From: Cymodocea nodosa
Taxonomy: Eukaryota; Streptophyta; Magnoliopsida; Alismatales; Cymodoceaceae
Length of the DNA stretch: 64,000 nucleotides
Reading direction: 5' to 3'
NCBI GenBank assembly: GCA_036874045.1
Contig: CM072341.1
Span: forward strand, 12,412,501 to 12,476,500
The notes beneath the pieces are model-generated. The model was not told the origin of the DNA, did no database searches, and saw nothing but the letters and a program-made list of their open reading frames with translations. The position numbers were made by a program, and so were the translations under genes. Below are positions 11,186 through 23,406 of this stretch, one piece after another. Within the stretch, counting starts at the first letter, position 1; each line of letters opens with the position of its first letter.

Positions 11186-13375
11186 TGTTTAGAATGAAAA
11201 AATGCATAATATTAACGGTTAAATGATGGTTAATTGCATAATATTTAGCTTATCATATGAGAATTAAACCATTATGTTATAATTGCATTGTTATAAGTTT
11301 TAATTAAAAAATCTGCTTAATTTTGGGGAATTAATGTTAATTTAGTACATTTCTGAACTGTCGGTAAGTTGCAGGCTGTGAAATCCTTAAGTATCCAAAT
11401 TTTCTGATATTTCAGACAGTTATGTTTAACATACTGAATATGTATCGGATAGTTATGTTTAAATTATCGAACAGTTATGTTTTAAAAGAATATTTTATTA
11501 TTTCCTGAAGTACATGTGTCGAAACTATAATGCATGACTTAAGTGAACTTTCGGTGAGTTATCTATAACTATCCGAAATTGCAACTAGGCATCGGATAGT
11601 TATATGTGTAACTCTCCGAAATCACCTTTTATTTATAAAATAGCTGTGAACACGTGTCATGTTATGGGAAAATGACTTAAGTGGATTTTCGGTGAATTAT
11701 CTCTAATTATCTGAAATGCATTTAAGCATCGGATAGTTAGACCTGTAACTCTCTGAAATGTTTCTTTTATTATTAAACTGCTACTGACACTAGTCGAGAT
11801 CTGGTAGATTTACTTAAGTTATATATCGGTGAGTTATCTGTAACTATCTGAAATGCATCTAGGCATCAGATAGTTAAGTTTGTAAGTATCCAAAATACAC
11901 CTGAGCATCAGATAGTTAAATTTATGCACGTGTTTTATAGTTAAATCAACAAAGCAAGTTCGTTGAGTTATCTGTAACTCCACGGACTATTTATTTTCTA
12001 ATATGCCACTGTAGTGGTTGCAGAAACAGGACAGTTGGAAGGAAAAACCACAATCGCACGTATCGCGTAGAGAGAAGAAATCATCGTCGTTGATATGAAT
12101 GAAGGAAATCCAACCGACCATTCAAGCAGAAGCAGTTACCACTGAAGAAATATAAAAGAAAAGAAGAAAAAGAAGTAAAGGGTGTGTGATCGATGGGTGT
12201 GGCCAGTGTGTATAGAGGAGCACCGAACTTTCTACAGACAGTGTCGGTAATTCTCTGAAGTACCACACCAACCGTCATCACCACCACCATAATCACCAAC
12301 CATCGGAGGTCTGTAAGAATACTTTCCTGATATTGGGTCGATTTCGAGCCAAACATAGTGCCTGACAACCACTGTGAGGAGTGATCGCGCTGTGGGAAGG
12401 GAAGCCATTTTCACCAATCGTCGACTCATATCTCAAGAGATCGTAAAACTTCTAGCCTTGGTTTCAGGTTGATGTCTGCATGCTGAAGAAGAGATCATTT
12501 TGCAATTCTGGACTCACGATTCTATAGGGAGAGGAGACAGAATTGTAAGTGGTTTAATTTTCAGTGGTGTAATCGCGTCGCATATAGTGATGAAAGTATT
12601 TACTGTCGATTGAGATTACTTTACATTTCACCTTTCGCCCATTTCCATGTTCATATTAAAACAAAAATACCAAAACAATTTATCTGTGTTTGTATTTTGT
12701 ATTTGAGTGTTGTGTTGTATCGTGATTAATGTTATCTTTGTCAGTGTTGTGATTGTTTTATGTTTGTTTTAGTTTTATAGTTTACTGAAATTGGTTCGTT
12801 CAAAAGACTTAAAGATTTTAATGGTTATTGTTTGAATTATCTGAATGTTAGTATGCTTAATGATAAATCCAGTGTTTACTAACATTTAAGAGCTTAATTG
12901 ATGTTATTTACAATCTATGGAACCGCCCAATGGTTGGCCGAATTCCTCTGTAAATAGCAGTATTAAATTGGAAAGACAGGCTCGTGGAGTTAACTTAAGT
13001 CCACAAGGTTAGTCCGTTGAGTTAGCCATAACTCAACGAACTTTGTCCGTTGAGTTAACTGTAATTCAATGGAGAACTTATTGAATATATAAATTTGATT
13101 GTTCAAAACGGAACAGTTCTCAATTCTTAAGCAATTCCCTGTGGGATCGACTTGTATTTGCACACTAATATAGTAGACATTGTGCACTTGCAGTTAAAAT
13201 ACAAATTGGAATTAATATCTAATTTGTGTGAAAGGTTGTTTGTTTACTTCTACAAAAGGAATAGGCATAAAGATAAATTAACTAAGTAAAAACAGAAGTT
13301 AACAAATTCAAGTTTTTCTAGTGCGTTGCTGGAGATCCAAACAAGTTTTCTAGTGTCGTGTTGGGTAACCAAACA
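11186..13375 (+). repeat. 5' LTR of the Athila-like element
   Basis: Starts TGTTTAGAATG, ends AACCAAACA. U3 contains four to five imperfect modules, each pairing AACTATCCGAAAT-like and CATCGGATAGTT-like arms (11360-11930), then a TATA box at 12151. The 3' portion carries CGTTGAGTTA/TAACTCAACG palindromes (12980-13078). Small minus-strand frames inside it recur in the 3' LTR only because the LTRs are copies. Confidence 0.9.
12151..12158 (+). promoter_or_regulatory. LTR TATA box (TATAAAAG)
   Basis: GAAATATAAAAGAA is conserved at the matching place in all four LTRs of this family in the window (12151, 27375, about 28947, about 36260). This supports it as the core promoter, although the rest of the LTRs has diverged. 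Confidence 0.65.
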
Positions 13376-13382
13376 AGTTTTA

Positions 13383-13400
13383 TGGCGCCATTGCCGGGGA
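13383..13400 (+). other. Primer binding site complementary to tRNA-Asp
   Basis: TGGCGCCATTGCCGGGGA, seven bases after the 5' LTR end. It differs at one position from the TGGCGCCGTTGCCGGGGA site typical of Athila/Tat gypsy elements. This fixes the LTR boundary and the element's orientation. Confidence 0.93.
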
Positions 13401-13476
13401 ATTAATATAAGCAACTGTTAGAACTGTTTTGTTTTAATAGCTAGAGTGTTGTGTGTTTTCTTCTGTAATTGAGAAT

Positions 13477-16400
13477 ATGACATATGCTTATGCTCAAAGA
13501 TTTCTGAAACCTATAATTAGCATATGTGAATTCTGCAATTCTGAAGGTCATGTCATTTCTGACTGTTTGAAGCTGAGACGTTTGCAGATGGCTAAATCTC
13601 ATGAACAACAAATGAATTATCCTCAATATAATAGAGTCGAGTATGAGAATCCTATAGTTTACCCAACTGATGGTTAGTATAAAATGTGTAATATGTTGAG
13701 AGACACGAAAGTTTGGGATATGTATGATAGATTGGAGAATAGTATAGAGCAAAACCTAGACAAACTAGAATACTTTATGTGTCGGCAACAAGAAGTCAAC
13801 CAATTAAACTATAAGGAAGCATATTCAGAACCTAAAATGGATATAATTTACGAAACTGAAAAAACCATAATGAAAATTGATCAAAAATTGAATGCAATGA
13901 GATTAGATGATCTGGAAAGAAAATTAAAAGCATTGGACGAATATACAATGAAAATACAAGTTATGCAACAGAACAATGAAAATTATAATGTTATAGATTT
14001 ACATAATTTGCAAAATATATAGTAAAAAGAAAATATTAATGCAAGAGAATTTAAAGAATGCACTTTAAAACTAAAAATGATTGAAGATCATAATCACGAA
14101 AATGATATACAAAAACATCATGAGAGTAACGAAAATCTTGAAGATGTATGTGTAACATTAAGATCTGAAATTGATATACCACCAAGAACTCAAAATGAAA
14201 ATAATATGAAGATGGATAAGAGTAAAAATCAAAACGATAATGAAAATGTAATAGCTTAAAATCTAGAAATCACTAAAGAATAATCTGAATCTGCTAATGA
14301 AGTTAAAAATGATCAAACAAATCAAACGAAAGAAAAAGAATTTTTTAAATCACAATCTTTAGCACCCTATCCTGAAAGATTACAACAAACAATACTTGAA
14401 AAATAAGAAAAAATCAGAGAAATTTTTGAAAAAGTACAAGTTAACATTCCTTTGTTAGATCTATTGCAGAAAATGTCACCTTGTGCTAAATTTCTGAAGG
14501 ATTGGTGTACTAAGAAAAGAGAACGAAAGGTTCTTAGGAAGGTCTTTTAGCTGAGCAAAATAGTTCCCTATTTTTGCCACAAATTCCTAAAAAGTTATCT
14601 GATCCTGGAATCCCTGTTATATCATGTACCATAGGAAATATCATTCTAGAAAGAACCTTAATAGACTTAGGTGTAGGTATAAATGTTATGCCAAGTGATA
14701 TATTTGCATCCTTAGGATTAGAAGGCTTAACTCCTACTAGTACGGTTATTTAATTAGCTGATAGAAGTATAAGATTCCCTAGAGGAAAAATAGAGAATGT
14801 TTTAATTAAAATCAAAAACTTTATATATCCTATTGATATTGTAATTTTGGATTCCCAACAAATTAAGCATAAAAATAGTGATACATCTTTAATTTTGGGA
14901 AGGCCATTTTTAGCAACATCAGGGGCTGTTATAAATTGTAAAACTGGAGTAATAAAGTTATCATATGACAATGATGATACTCAATTAAATATTTTCAAAC
15001 CAGAAAGGTTTGAGGAGTTAGAAATGTCCTTACATACCATAGACTTTTTAGAGGATGAAGGAGATATGTTAGATGATGTGATTCAAGAAGAATTAAATAG
15101 GCAAATCAATTCTGAAACTTTAGAGGAAAGTGAAAGCATAAATATAGAAGGAGATTTGGAAGAAATTAATTTAGAAAATGATGATGTTCAATTAGGAGCT
15201 CTAGCTTCTGATGGGAAACATTTAAAATTAAAATATTTACCTCCTGAATTAACCTATATATTTCTGGAAGAGAAACGAACCTATCCAATCATTATTGCTT
15301 CAGATTTAAAAGAGGATCAAATAGCTAAATTAATAGATGTAGTGAAAAGTTATAAAGAAGCAATAGGATGGACTATGATTGATATAAAAGGGTTAAGTTC
15401 AACTTTATGCTGTCACCACATATATTTAGAAGAAAATGCTAAACCTGTTAGAATTTCTAAGAGGAGATTAAATCCAAACCTTAAAGAAGTAGTTAGGAAG
15501 GAAATAGTGAAATGGTTAGATAATGACATAATTTATCCGATTTCTGATATCTCATGGGTTAGTCCAATCCATGTAGTTCCCAAGAAATCAGGATTAATAG
15601 TTATTAGGAATGAAAGTCAAGACGTGATACCTACTAGAATTCAATCAAGCTGGAGAGTATGTATAGACTATAGAAAGCTGAATGTTGTGACTAGGAAAGA
15701 TCATTTTCCTTTACATTTTATAGATCAAATGCTGGAAAGATTAGTAGGGCAAAAATATTTTTGTTTCCTAGACGAGTATTCAGGTTATAATCAAATTCCA
15801 GTAGCATTGGAGGATCAAGAGAAAACAACTTTCACTTGTCCTAATGGAACTTATGCTTTTAAGAGAATGTCATTCAGACTATGCAATGCACTAGCCACCT
15901 TTCAAAGGTGTATGCAAGGCATATTTACTAGAATGACTGAAGATTTTTTAGAAATATTTATGGATGATTTTACTGTATATGGCAACTCATATGAAGTTTG
16001 TTTAAAAAATTTAGACCTAATATTAAAACGTTGTGTGGAAAAAAATCTAGTTTTAAATTGGGAAAAATGTCACTTCATGGTTAAACAAGGAATAGTTTTA
16101 GGGCATGTTATTTCTAAGAAAGGGTTGGAAGTAGATAAAGCTAAAATAGAAGTAATTTCTAATCTACCAGAACTTAAATAAGTAAAAGATATTAGATCAT
16201 TTCTAGGACATGCTGGTTTTTATAGAAGATTTATTAAAAACTTTAGCAAAATAGTTAGACCTTTAACTAATCTATTAAAAGATGTTCCATTTAACTTTGA
16301 TAAAAATTGCAAGGAAGCATTTTTCAAACTTAAAACTAACTTAATTTCAACTCCTATAATTCAAGCACCTGATTAGAGCCATCCATTTGAATTAATGTGT

Positions 16401-18121
16401 GATACATCTGATTTTGCTGTAGGAGCAATGTTGGGATAGAAGATAGAAAAATCTCCTAAAGTGATTTATTATGCAAGCAAAACCTTAAATGATGCTCAAG
16501 TTAATTACACAACTACTAAAAAAGAACTATTAACTATTGTGTTTGCCTTAGAAAAGTTTAGATCATATCTGATTGGAGCTAAAGTAATAGTATACACGGA
16601 TCATTCAGCTTTAAAACAACTAATAAAAAAAAAGAAACTAAGTCTAGATTGATCTGATGGATATTATTATTACAAGAATTTGATCTAGAAATTAAAGATA
16701 AAAAAGGTTGTGAGAATGTAGTAGTGGATCATTTATCAAGATTACAAATAGAAAAATCAAATATTGAAATTAAGGATAATTTTCCTGATGAACAATTAAT
16801 GACCATCAACATAATACCTTGGTATGCAGACATAGTTAATTACTTAGTTATTGGTTTAACACCTAAGGATTGGAATAGACAAGATAAGAAATTCTTTTTC
16901 TCAAGAGTAAAATATTACTATTGGGAAGACCCATACTTAATTTAAGAAATGTCCTGATCTGGTTTTAAAGAGGTGTGTTCTAGAAACTGAATATCCGAGT
17001 ATATTGTCTTTTTGTCATGACCAAGCTTGTGGAGGGCATTTTGGTTCAGGGAAAACTGTTGCAAAAATTCTACAATGTGGATTTTATTGGCCAACACTAT
17101 TCAAAGATGCTCATAAATATTGCTTAAATTGTTTAAGATGTCAACAAATATGAAGAATATCAAAGAGGAATATGATGCCTCTTAATCCCATTGTTGAGGT
17201 TGAAATCTTTGATATGTGGGGAATAGATTTTATGGGTTCATTTCCTATGTCTAATCAATTTAATTACATATTGTTGGGGGTGGATTATGTATCTAAATGG
17301 ATAGAAGCTATTCCTACAAAAACTAATGACAACAAAGTGGTAATACAATTTATAAGAACCAATATATTTGCTAGATTTGGAATACCTAAAGCTATTATTA
17401 GTGATAGAGGAGCTCAATTCTGTAATAGAAGTTTTGAAGCCTTAATGAAGAAATATGGAGTAAACCACAAAATTGCAACATCATATCATCCGTAAACAAG
17501 TGGACAAGTAGAAAGTGCAAACAAACAAATTAAGTTAATCTTAGAAAAAGTAGTAAATCCTACTAGAACAGATTGGGCTAATAGATTGATAGATGCACTT
17601 TGGGCTTATAGAACTGCTTATAAGACAAGCTTAGGTATGTCACCTTTTAGGCTAGTATATGGAAAAAGTTGTCATTTACCAGCTAAAATAGAACATAAAG
17701 CTTATTAGGCATTAAAAACTCTAAATACTAATTTAAATCAAGCTTTTGAAAATAGGAAAATGTAATTAATTGAATTAAAAGAATTTAGAAATGAAGCTTA
17801 TTCGAAGATTGTAAGAGAAAAAGAGAAAATGAAATTCTGGCATGATAGGAAAATTATTCCAAAAAGCTTTGAAATAGGACAAGAAATATATCTTTATATG
17901 GCTAGACTCCATAACCATCCAGGAAAATTAAGATCTAGATGGGTAGGACCTTACATAGTTTGAAATATTTATCCTTATGGAGTATTGAGATTGAAAATCC
18001 TCAAAATCAGAATATATTTAAAGTAAATGGACAAAGACTTAGACCTATTCTGAAAATACCAAAAAGTTCTTTTGGAATTATAGAAGAAGTCAGAGTAGAG
18101 GACTACTTGAGCTTTACTTAG
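13477..18121 (+). pseudogene. Athila-like pol with N-terminal zinc knuckle (PR, RT, RNase H, integrase), decayed
   Basis: The ATG at 13477 begins a frame with a CX2CX4HX4C knuckle (CEFCNSEGHVISDC, about 13534-13575) followed by a lysine/glutamate-rich coiled region to about 14350. Protease lies at 14560-14990 (LIDLGVGINVMP, then LILGRPFLATSGA). RT is at 15560-16150 with WRVCIDYRKLN, PFGLSNA-type FRLCNALATFQ and the active-site FMDD. RNase H is at 16380-16720 (VIYYASKTLNDAQ). Integrase is at 16990-17990 with the HHCC finger (CHDQACGGHFG...CLNCLRCQQ) and D,D,E catalytic residues ([30 protein letters not shown]). There are about ten in-frame stops and at least two frameshifts; the longest open piece is 14847-16181. 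There is no capsid domain in front of it: only 76 bp separate the PBS from the ATG. Confidence 0.9.
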
Positions 18122-18428
18122 TAAGAAATCAGTTTTTGTTTTATGTTTACATATAAAAAAAAAATTTATAAAATATAAAAATTATTGCGGTTTAATCGAC
18201 CGGATCCATCGGTATGACTGGAACATAAAAATATCTATATTAATTTTTAGTAAAAAAAAAAATTTTGGTTTTACCGAAACATAGTATCGGTTCAACCGGT
18301 AAAAAAATTAAAAAAATTAGGTCTGACCGAAACATAGTATCGGTTAAACCAGTAAAAAAAAAAAAGAAAAATTATTATCTTAAGTATTTTTATTTTATTT
18401 TATTTATTATATCTATTTGTACGGGAAG

Positions 18429-18523
18429 TCCGTTGAGTTACGCTTAACTCAACGAGCTTACTCCGTTGAGTCTTGAGTTAGTCAACGAGCTTATTCCGTT
18501 GAGTTAACTGTAACTCAACGGAG
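18429..18523. repeat. Palindrome array between pol and ORF2
   Basis: Three successive CGTTGAG/CTCAACG hairpins. The first has 10-bp arms (18431-18440 and 18445-18454, loop CGCT). The last has 11-bp perfect arms CCGTTGAGTTA (18496-18506) and TAACTCAACGG (18511-18521, loop ACTG). The same unit occurs in the LTRs and between the later ORFs. Confidence 0.92.
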
Positions 18524-18703
18524 TACTGTAGCTAAGACCGCAGATAAGAGAGCAATAGTTGGTTCGGGAAATGACCCGATTACCCGCCTAAACTTAGGGC
18601 TTATTTAAACTAAAACCTAGGGTTTTGAGGGCATTATCCGACAAACCATTTAGAATTTAGAACAGTAGAGATCAGAGCGATTCTGTGTCGTTGTGTAACT
18701 CCA

Positions 18704-20972
18704 CGATGAGGGAGATGACACTTGAGTTCTGGGAAGATGCAGTGGACATAACACAGTTTCTGAAAGTGTCAGACGATTGACACACACGGTAGAAGATTCG
18801 GAACATGACAAGAGAAAAAGAGCTACAAAAGGTAGAATCAGAACTTTTCAACTTAAGGAAATTTTTGGTTGATTTGGGTATACAAACACCCCAAATAGTA
18901 GAAACAAAAATAAAAGTAGTGACAGAAATTGCTTTAAGCAAAGAAAGAAAAATAAGGCCAAACAATGAAGTAGCCCTAAAACTAATCCAACGCAAAGCCA
19001 GATTATGGTTCAAAAGGCGCATTGCTGGTCGTGCAAGGGGTGCAATAAGGCGGCAACAATAAGCAGAGGAAGAACAGGAGGAGCCGACTACTGAAAGACC
19101 TATTCCTAAGGAACAGCAGTCAGGACCTTCAGTTCCATCATTTAAGCCGTTAACACGAGTAGAAATGTTGGGGCCTTCGACTAAAGAAGAATTAAAAGAA
19201 TTTCAAGGACTAGTTCAAGTTGGAAGAAACCAAGGGGAACTAGAAGATTTAGTAGTAGCCAAAGCACATCTGGTGTTTAATGCACTATGCAAAAAGAGGG
19301 CTGCAGAGAAATTGCAAGCCCAATATAAAATTAAAGTGGAACAACATTGAGAAGCTATTGCCAGAATTGCTGTCAGATTTGCTGCAAAAGAAGCTGAAGC
19401 TGGTCCTTCGAGACCAACAATTATTGAAAAAATTAAACAGGAAGAGCCAGTACCTGTGGCTCAAAGGTGTGCAAGCCTTTGTTTTTAGATTTAATCTTAG
19501 AAGAAGAAGAGGAAGACTAGGCACAATTAATCACACGAAGGAAAGGAAAAGAGATAGTGCTTGAATGTCAAAAGGAGATTAAATCTGAAGTACCAATATC
19601 AACAGGGTCTATGGAGCCAATTTTTATAAACTTGCTATTCGATTCTGAGGAGGAGCAAGAGCAGCAGCAGCAAGAGCAAAGAAAAGAAGAAAATCAGGCT
19701 GGAATTCAAGAGCAAAGAGAAGATGAAAAATAGGTTGAAATTAGTTTGCAGCCTATACAAGAAAAAAAAATAGAAATTAGGGTAGAAACTGAATTGCCCG
19801 TGACTCCATCCTAATCTGCCACAGAATTAGAAAGAACAGTGACAGAGCAGATTGGTAGTTAGGAGGAAGAAGAAAGAACAGAAAGTGAAAAAGAAGCTGA
19901 ACGAAGCCATTTGGACAAAAATGACTTTGCAGATTCCACTGAAGAGCAAGAAACTCTTCAGCAATTTATGGAAAGAATTCAAGACAGAGTGGAGAGTTCT
20001 GCTGGCTCTCTACCACAGACAAAAGTAGAAGCAAAAATTCAGGAATCTGCAAAATATGTTCAACTTCAGCATATGGAAGAGGAAGATCAAGAACAAACCT
20101 CTTTAGAATAACAAAGTCACATTCCTAACCCGACTAAAGCAACAGTTTTGAATGAAGTACATTTTTGGAGTTAGGAAGTATATCATAAATACCAAGAAAT
20201 TAGGGGTTATGATATTATATACAGTAGACCAGTAAATTGGGATGGAATGCAAGAAATCAAAGAATTATTTGAATTCCAAGGTCTACTGAATTTTATTTCT
20301 AAAGAAAGAGGGCATGTAGTATATGAGAATCTAGTGTCCTGTTTTTATGCAAATTTAAGAGAAGAAGGAAAATTAATTTCCAACGTGGAGGAAGCAGATG
20401 TACAGATAACACCTAAGCTTCTCCATAACATTTTTAGGTTAAAAAATGAAGGATAAGAAATTTTGGAAAGTATAACTACCGTTGAATGGACAGAACAGGA
20501 AATCAAGGACAGTTTAGCTACCAATCCTGGTGTGCCTTTATTAAATAGACTGAAGCATTTAAATGGTAAAGCACACATGATAGCCAACATTTTGATTAAG
20601 AATGTCTATCAACAACAAGACCATGACATAGAATTGAGTCAATTTGTCAAATGAGCCACGTTTGCAGTTGTAAATAAAATTCAAATAAATTGGTCTGTAG
20701 TTTTTATCTCCAAGCTGAGAACAGTAAAGAAGAAATTAATTTATGGAGATTTGATTCCACTACTGATGGTGGATTGTATCGATTTCACTAAATGGGCATA
20801 AAAAAGGATCAAATCAAGAACCATTTCAGTGAAAGAGTATAGAAATTTTGTAGCTGCATAGATTGCTGTACCTTCTAGAGGCAATACAAGAGTTGTAGAA
20901 AGAATTAATCAATTAGAGCAACAATTAGAAAAACTTCAGAAGGAAGTAGATGAACTTAGGAATAGAGGCTAA
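18704..20972 (+). pseudogene. ORF2: Glu/Gln-rich plant-transposon-type protein, decayed
   Basis: From about 18805 the frame encodes a basic helical segment (LIQRKARLWFKRRIAGRARG near residue 55, IQ-motif-like), then a long Glu/Gln-rich linker (to about 20110). Next comes a folded-looking domain at 20190-20780 with GYDIIYSRPVNWDGM, GHVVYENLVSCFYANLREEG and VEEADVQITPKLLHNIF. This layout resembles the uncharacterised putative plant transposon protein domain found as an extra ORF in many plant LTR elements. It ends in a heptad coiled coil (RINQLEQQLEKLQKEVDEL) and a TAA at 20970. About nine in-frame stops and one frameshift are present. Function unknown; it sits where other Athila elements carry an env-like ORF. 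Confidence 0.65.
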
Positions 20973-21400
20973 TTGTATTGTTCGTCTATTTTTACATATT
21001 TGTATGAAAAATATCTGATTTGATTGTACTGTAATTGATTCATATGAATGAATATAAATTTTCAAATATACTTTTCATGTGTGTTTAGAATGTGGAATGA
21101 ATGGAATATATTGAATGTTATATAATTTGTGGAACATTATGAATGAATGTTTAACAGATTTACAATTTGCTAAATGACAAGATAGATGCTTGAAAATTTC
21201 TGCATGTTGCAAGGTAAAATGTAAATTCTGCATAACATAAAATGACCTGCAAGTTAAATATTTATATAATGTTTAGATTTAAACGAATTTTGATTAGAAT
21301 GATGCATTAATGACATAGATTTAACTTTATTTTAGTAGCAGAATGCAGAGAAAAAAAATAGAGAGGTACTTACTAAGAGTAAACTTAGAAGTTGCCAAGT
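20973..21400. other. AT-rich spacer downstream of ORF2, no gene
   Basis: No reading frame or motif found. It leads into the second palindrome array. Confidence 0.5.
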
Positions 21401-21576
21401 GTTAACTCAACGAAGTAAGTTCGTTGAGTTAAACTTAACTCCACGAGGTTAGTAATATAATATAAGGTCACTCCGTTGAGTTACAGATAACTCAACGAGG
21501 TTAGTCCGTGGAGTTAGCAACAGTAACCAACTTTATTCCGTTGAGTTATCTGTAACTCAATGAGGTTAGTTCGTGG
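21401..21576. repeat. Palindrome array between ORF2 and gag
   Basis: Several copies of the CGTTGAGTTA/TAACTCAACG hairpin, one perfect with 10-bp arms at 21474-21483 and 21488-21497 (loop CAGA), plus degenerate CGTGGAGTTA variants. Confidence 0.9.
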
Positions 21577-21693
21577 ATTAAGCAGAACGGTTATTCTTTT
21601 AACCACGAACGAAACTTCGTCGGTTTAGCGGTTACCAAAATTTGAAATTAATAATGGTACACGTACCCATAAAAATAGGAACCACGATGCACG

Positions 21694-21894
21694 TTGCAAA
21701 ACATGTTCTTGCAACGAGATTTATTCACTTTATGGATGTGCATTATATATATAAAACATAATGTTATTTACAAGTTACCAACACTTTTAAAAGTAAGGAG
21801 AAAAGCGTTGGGGGAACTGGAAGGAGAAGCAGCTGATTCGACTTCATCTGTCAACAAATATTTACTGAATGGAAAGCTTCAGACTGGTATGTAA
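21694..21894 (+). other. Possible short 5' exon of gag
   Basis: An open frame ending NKYLLNGKLQTG runs into a strong donor-like site (CAGACTG then GTATGTAAT, GT at 21887-21888). A CTCTTAG acceptor-like site follows near 21940, before the gag ATG. This would fit a spliced leader or N-terminal exon, but the piece has no recognised domain and its apparent start codon is not ATG. Confidence 0.25.
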
Positions 21895-22072
21895 TTAATC
21901 TTCTGCTATTTATTTATGAGCACATGGACTCATTCTCTTAGCACTAAACGATTAGTAAGAACACCTACCCAGGAATATTCAACATAGAGATGTACTGAAA
22001 CATTTTTCTGAATTGGACTTTAACAAAATTCTTTGGGGTGTAGCTAACCTTTCTTTAAAAGAGAACGTAAAG

Positions 22073-23260
22073 ATGGCTGCTCCAGTAGAAAAACCATTAG
22101 GAGAAATTCTGTATCTTGAATTAGTTGATGAAACTTCATGTATTCGATTGCCAAACTTTGAGGGAGATAGGTTTGAACTGAAATCTAATTATATTAGTCA
22201 ATTGCCACATTTTCATGGATTAGAAAGAGAGGATGTTTATTATTTCCTTAGAGAATTTAATGAAGTTTGTCAAATGATGAAAATGCCGAACATGAGTATA
22301 GATGCTATTAAACTTAGATATATCTTTTTTGCTTTAAAAGGCACAGCTAAGAGATGGTTATATACTCTGTCGCCCGATTCAATTTCTGCATGGACCGAAT
22401 TTTACTCTATTTTTCTGGAAAAATATTATCCAATACATCAAATGATTAAAAAGAAAAAAGAAATATTAATGTGTAGCCAAAAACAAGGTGAATCATTTTG
22501 GAAATATTTTGAAAGATTTAAAGATTTACTGACTCAATGTCCACATCATGCAATGAGTAAAGCACAATTAATAGGTATAATTTATGAAGGCATAGATGTT
22601 TCAACGAAATCTTTATTAGAATCTACTTGTCAAAATGGATTTTTGAAACTATGTAGTGAAGAAGCATGGGCATATTTAGAAAACTTTGCAAAAAGAACTG
22701 CACAATGGGAAAACTCGGCTGAAGCTATTACAGATAAAAGAATATTGCCAAGAGGAATGCGTGAAATAGATTCAAGTACTATGCTTGAAGTGAAATTAAC
22801 TAAATTAACAAAGAAAATAGAAGAGTTATCATTAAATCAAAAGCTAGCAGAAAAGAATGCAAACATTAATGATTTAGATATTATTTATGCTAGAAACCAG
22901 AAAGATAACTTTGGAAATTCTTATAATCCTAATTGGAGAAATCACCCGAATTTATCTTGGAGAAACAACAATTTCTAGGGAGGAGAAAATGTAAACGAGA
23001 AGAATATAAGTTATGAAGCATTACTTGAACAAGGATCTAGAATAGAGAAATTAGAAAAGATAATCCAACAATTAAACAATCGTCTGGATTTTGTATTTAG
23101 AAATGCTGCAATTCAAAATCAGAATAGAAATATACCACTTAGATAGAAGGAATCAATGGAAGTTAGACCTACTAGAGGATTGTCAGTACAAGCAATACCT
23201 AACCCTGTCAATAGAACTGTTAATGAAATTGATACCTCTTCTAGGAGGATAGCTGAATGA
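22073..23260 (+). pseudogene. gag: Athila-like gag (capsid), downstream of pol
   Basis: The ATG at 22073 (AAGATGGC context) opens a 396-codon frame with the retrotransposon gag capsid fold: FLREFNEVCQMM, AIKLRYIFFALKGTAKRWLY, SAWTEFYSIFLEKYYP, GESFWKYFERFKDLLTQCPHH and EEAWAYLENFA. A coiled segment follows (LTKLTKKIEELSLNQ), then the Athila-type NPNWRNHPNLSWRN box and a second coil. In typical Athila gag a zinc knuckle sits between the first coil and the WRNHP box; here that stretch has none, and a knuckle is found instead at the start of pol, 8.5 kb upstream. The frame is interrupted only by two TAG codons (22976 and one near 23143) and ends in TGA at 23258. It lies between two palindrome arrays. 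Confidence 0.88.
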
Positions 23261-23316
23261 AGCAGTATAATTGAAGCAACTATCTGTATATATATGTTTA
23301 TTTATAGTTAATAGTA

Positions 23317-23380
23317 TCGTAGAGTTAGTCCTTAACTCAACGAACTTAGTCTGTTGAGTTATGCCCTAACTCCACGAGGG
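23317..23380. repeat. Palindrome array between gag and the F-box-like ORF
   Basis: Two hairpin units (CGTAGAGTTA...TAACTCAACGA and TGTTGAGTTA...TAACTCCACGA), 57 bp after the gag stop and 75 bp before the next ATG. Confidence 0.88.
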
Positions 23381-23406
23381 TGTGCAGTAGTTATGTTAAT
23401 TTTTAT

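Noticed and set aside
12081-12429. Minus-strand frames in the 5' LTR that recur in the 3' LTR (27311-27599)
   Set aside because: They recur because the LTRs are copies; start and end positions of the frames differ and no domain is recognisable.
18900-19060. IQ motif as evidence for a calmodulin-binding or myosin-like protein
   Set aside because: A single weak match in a basic helix of a retrotransposon ORF; not enough for a functional claim.
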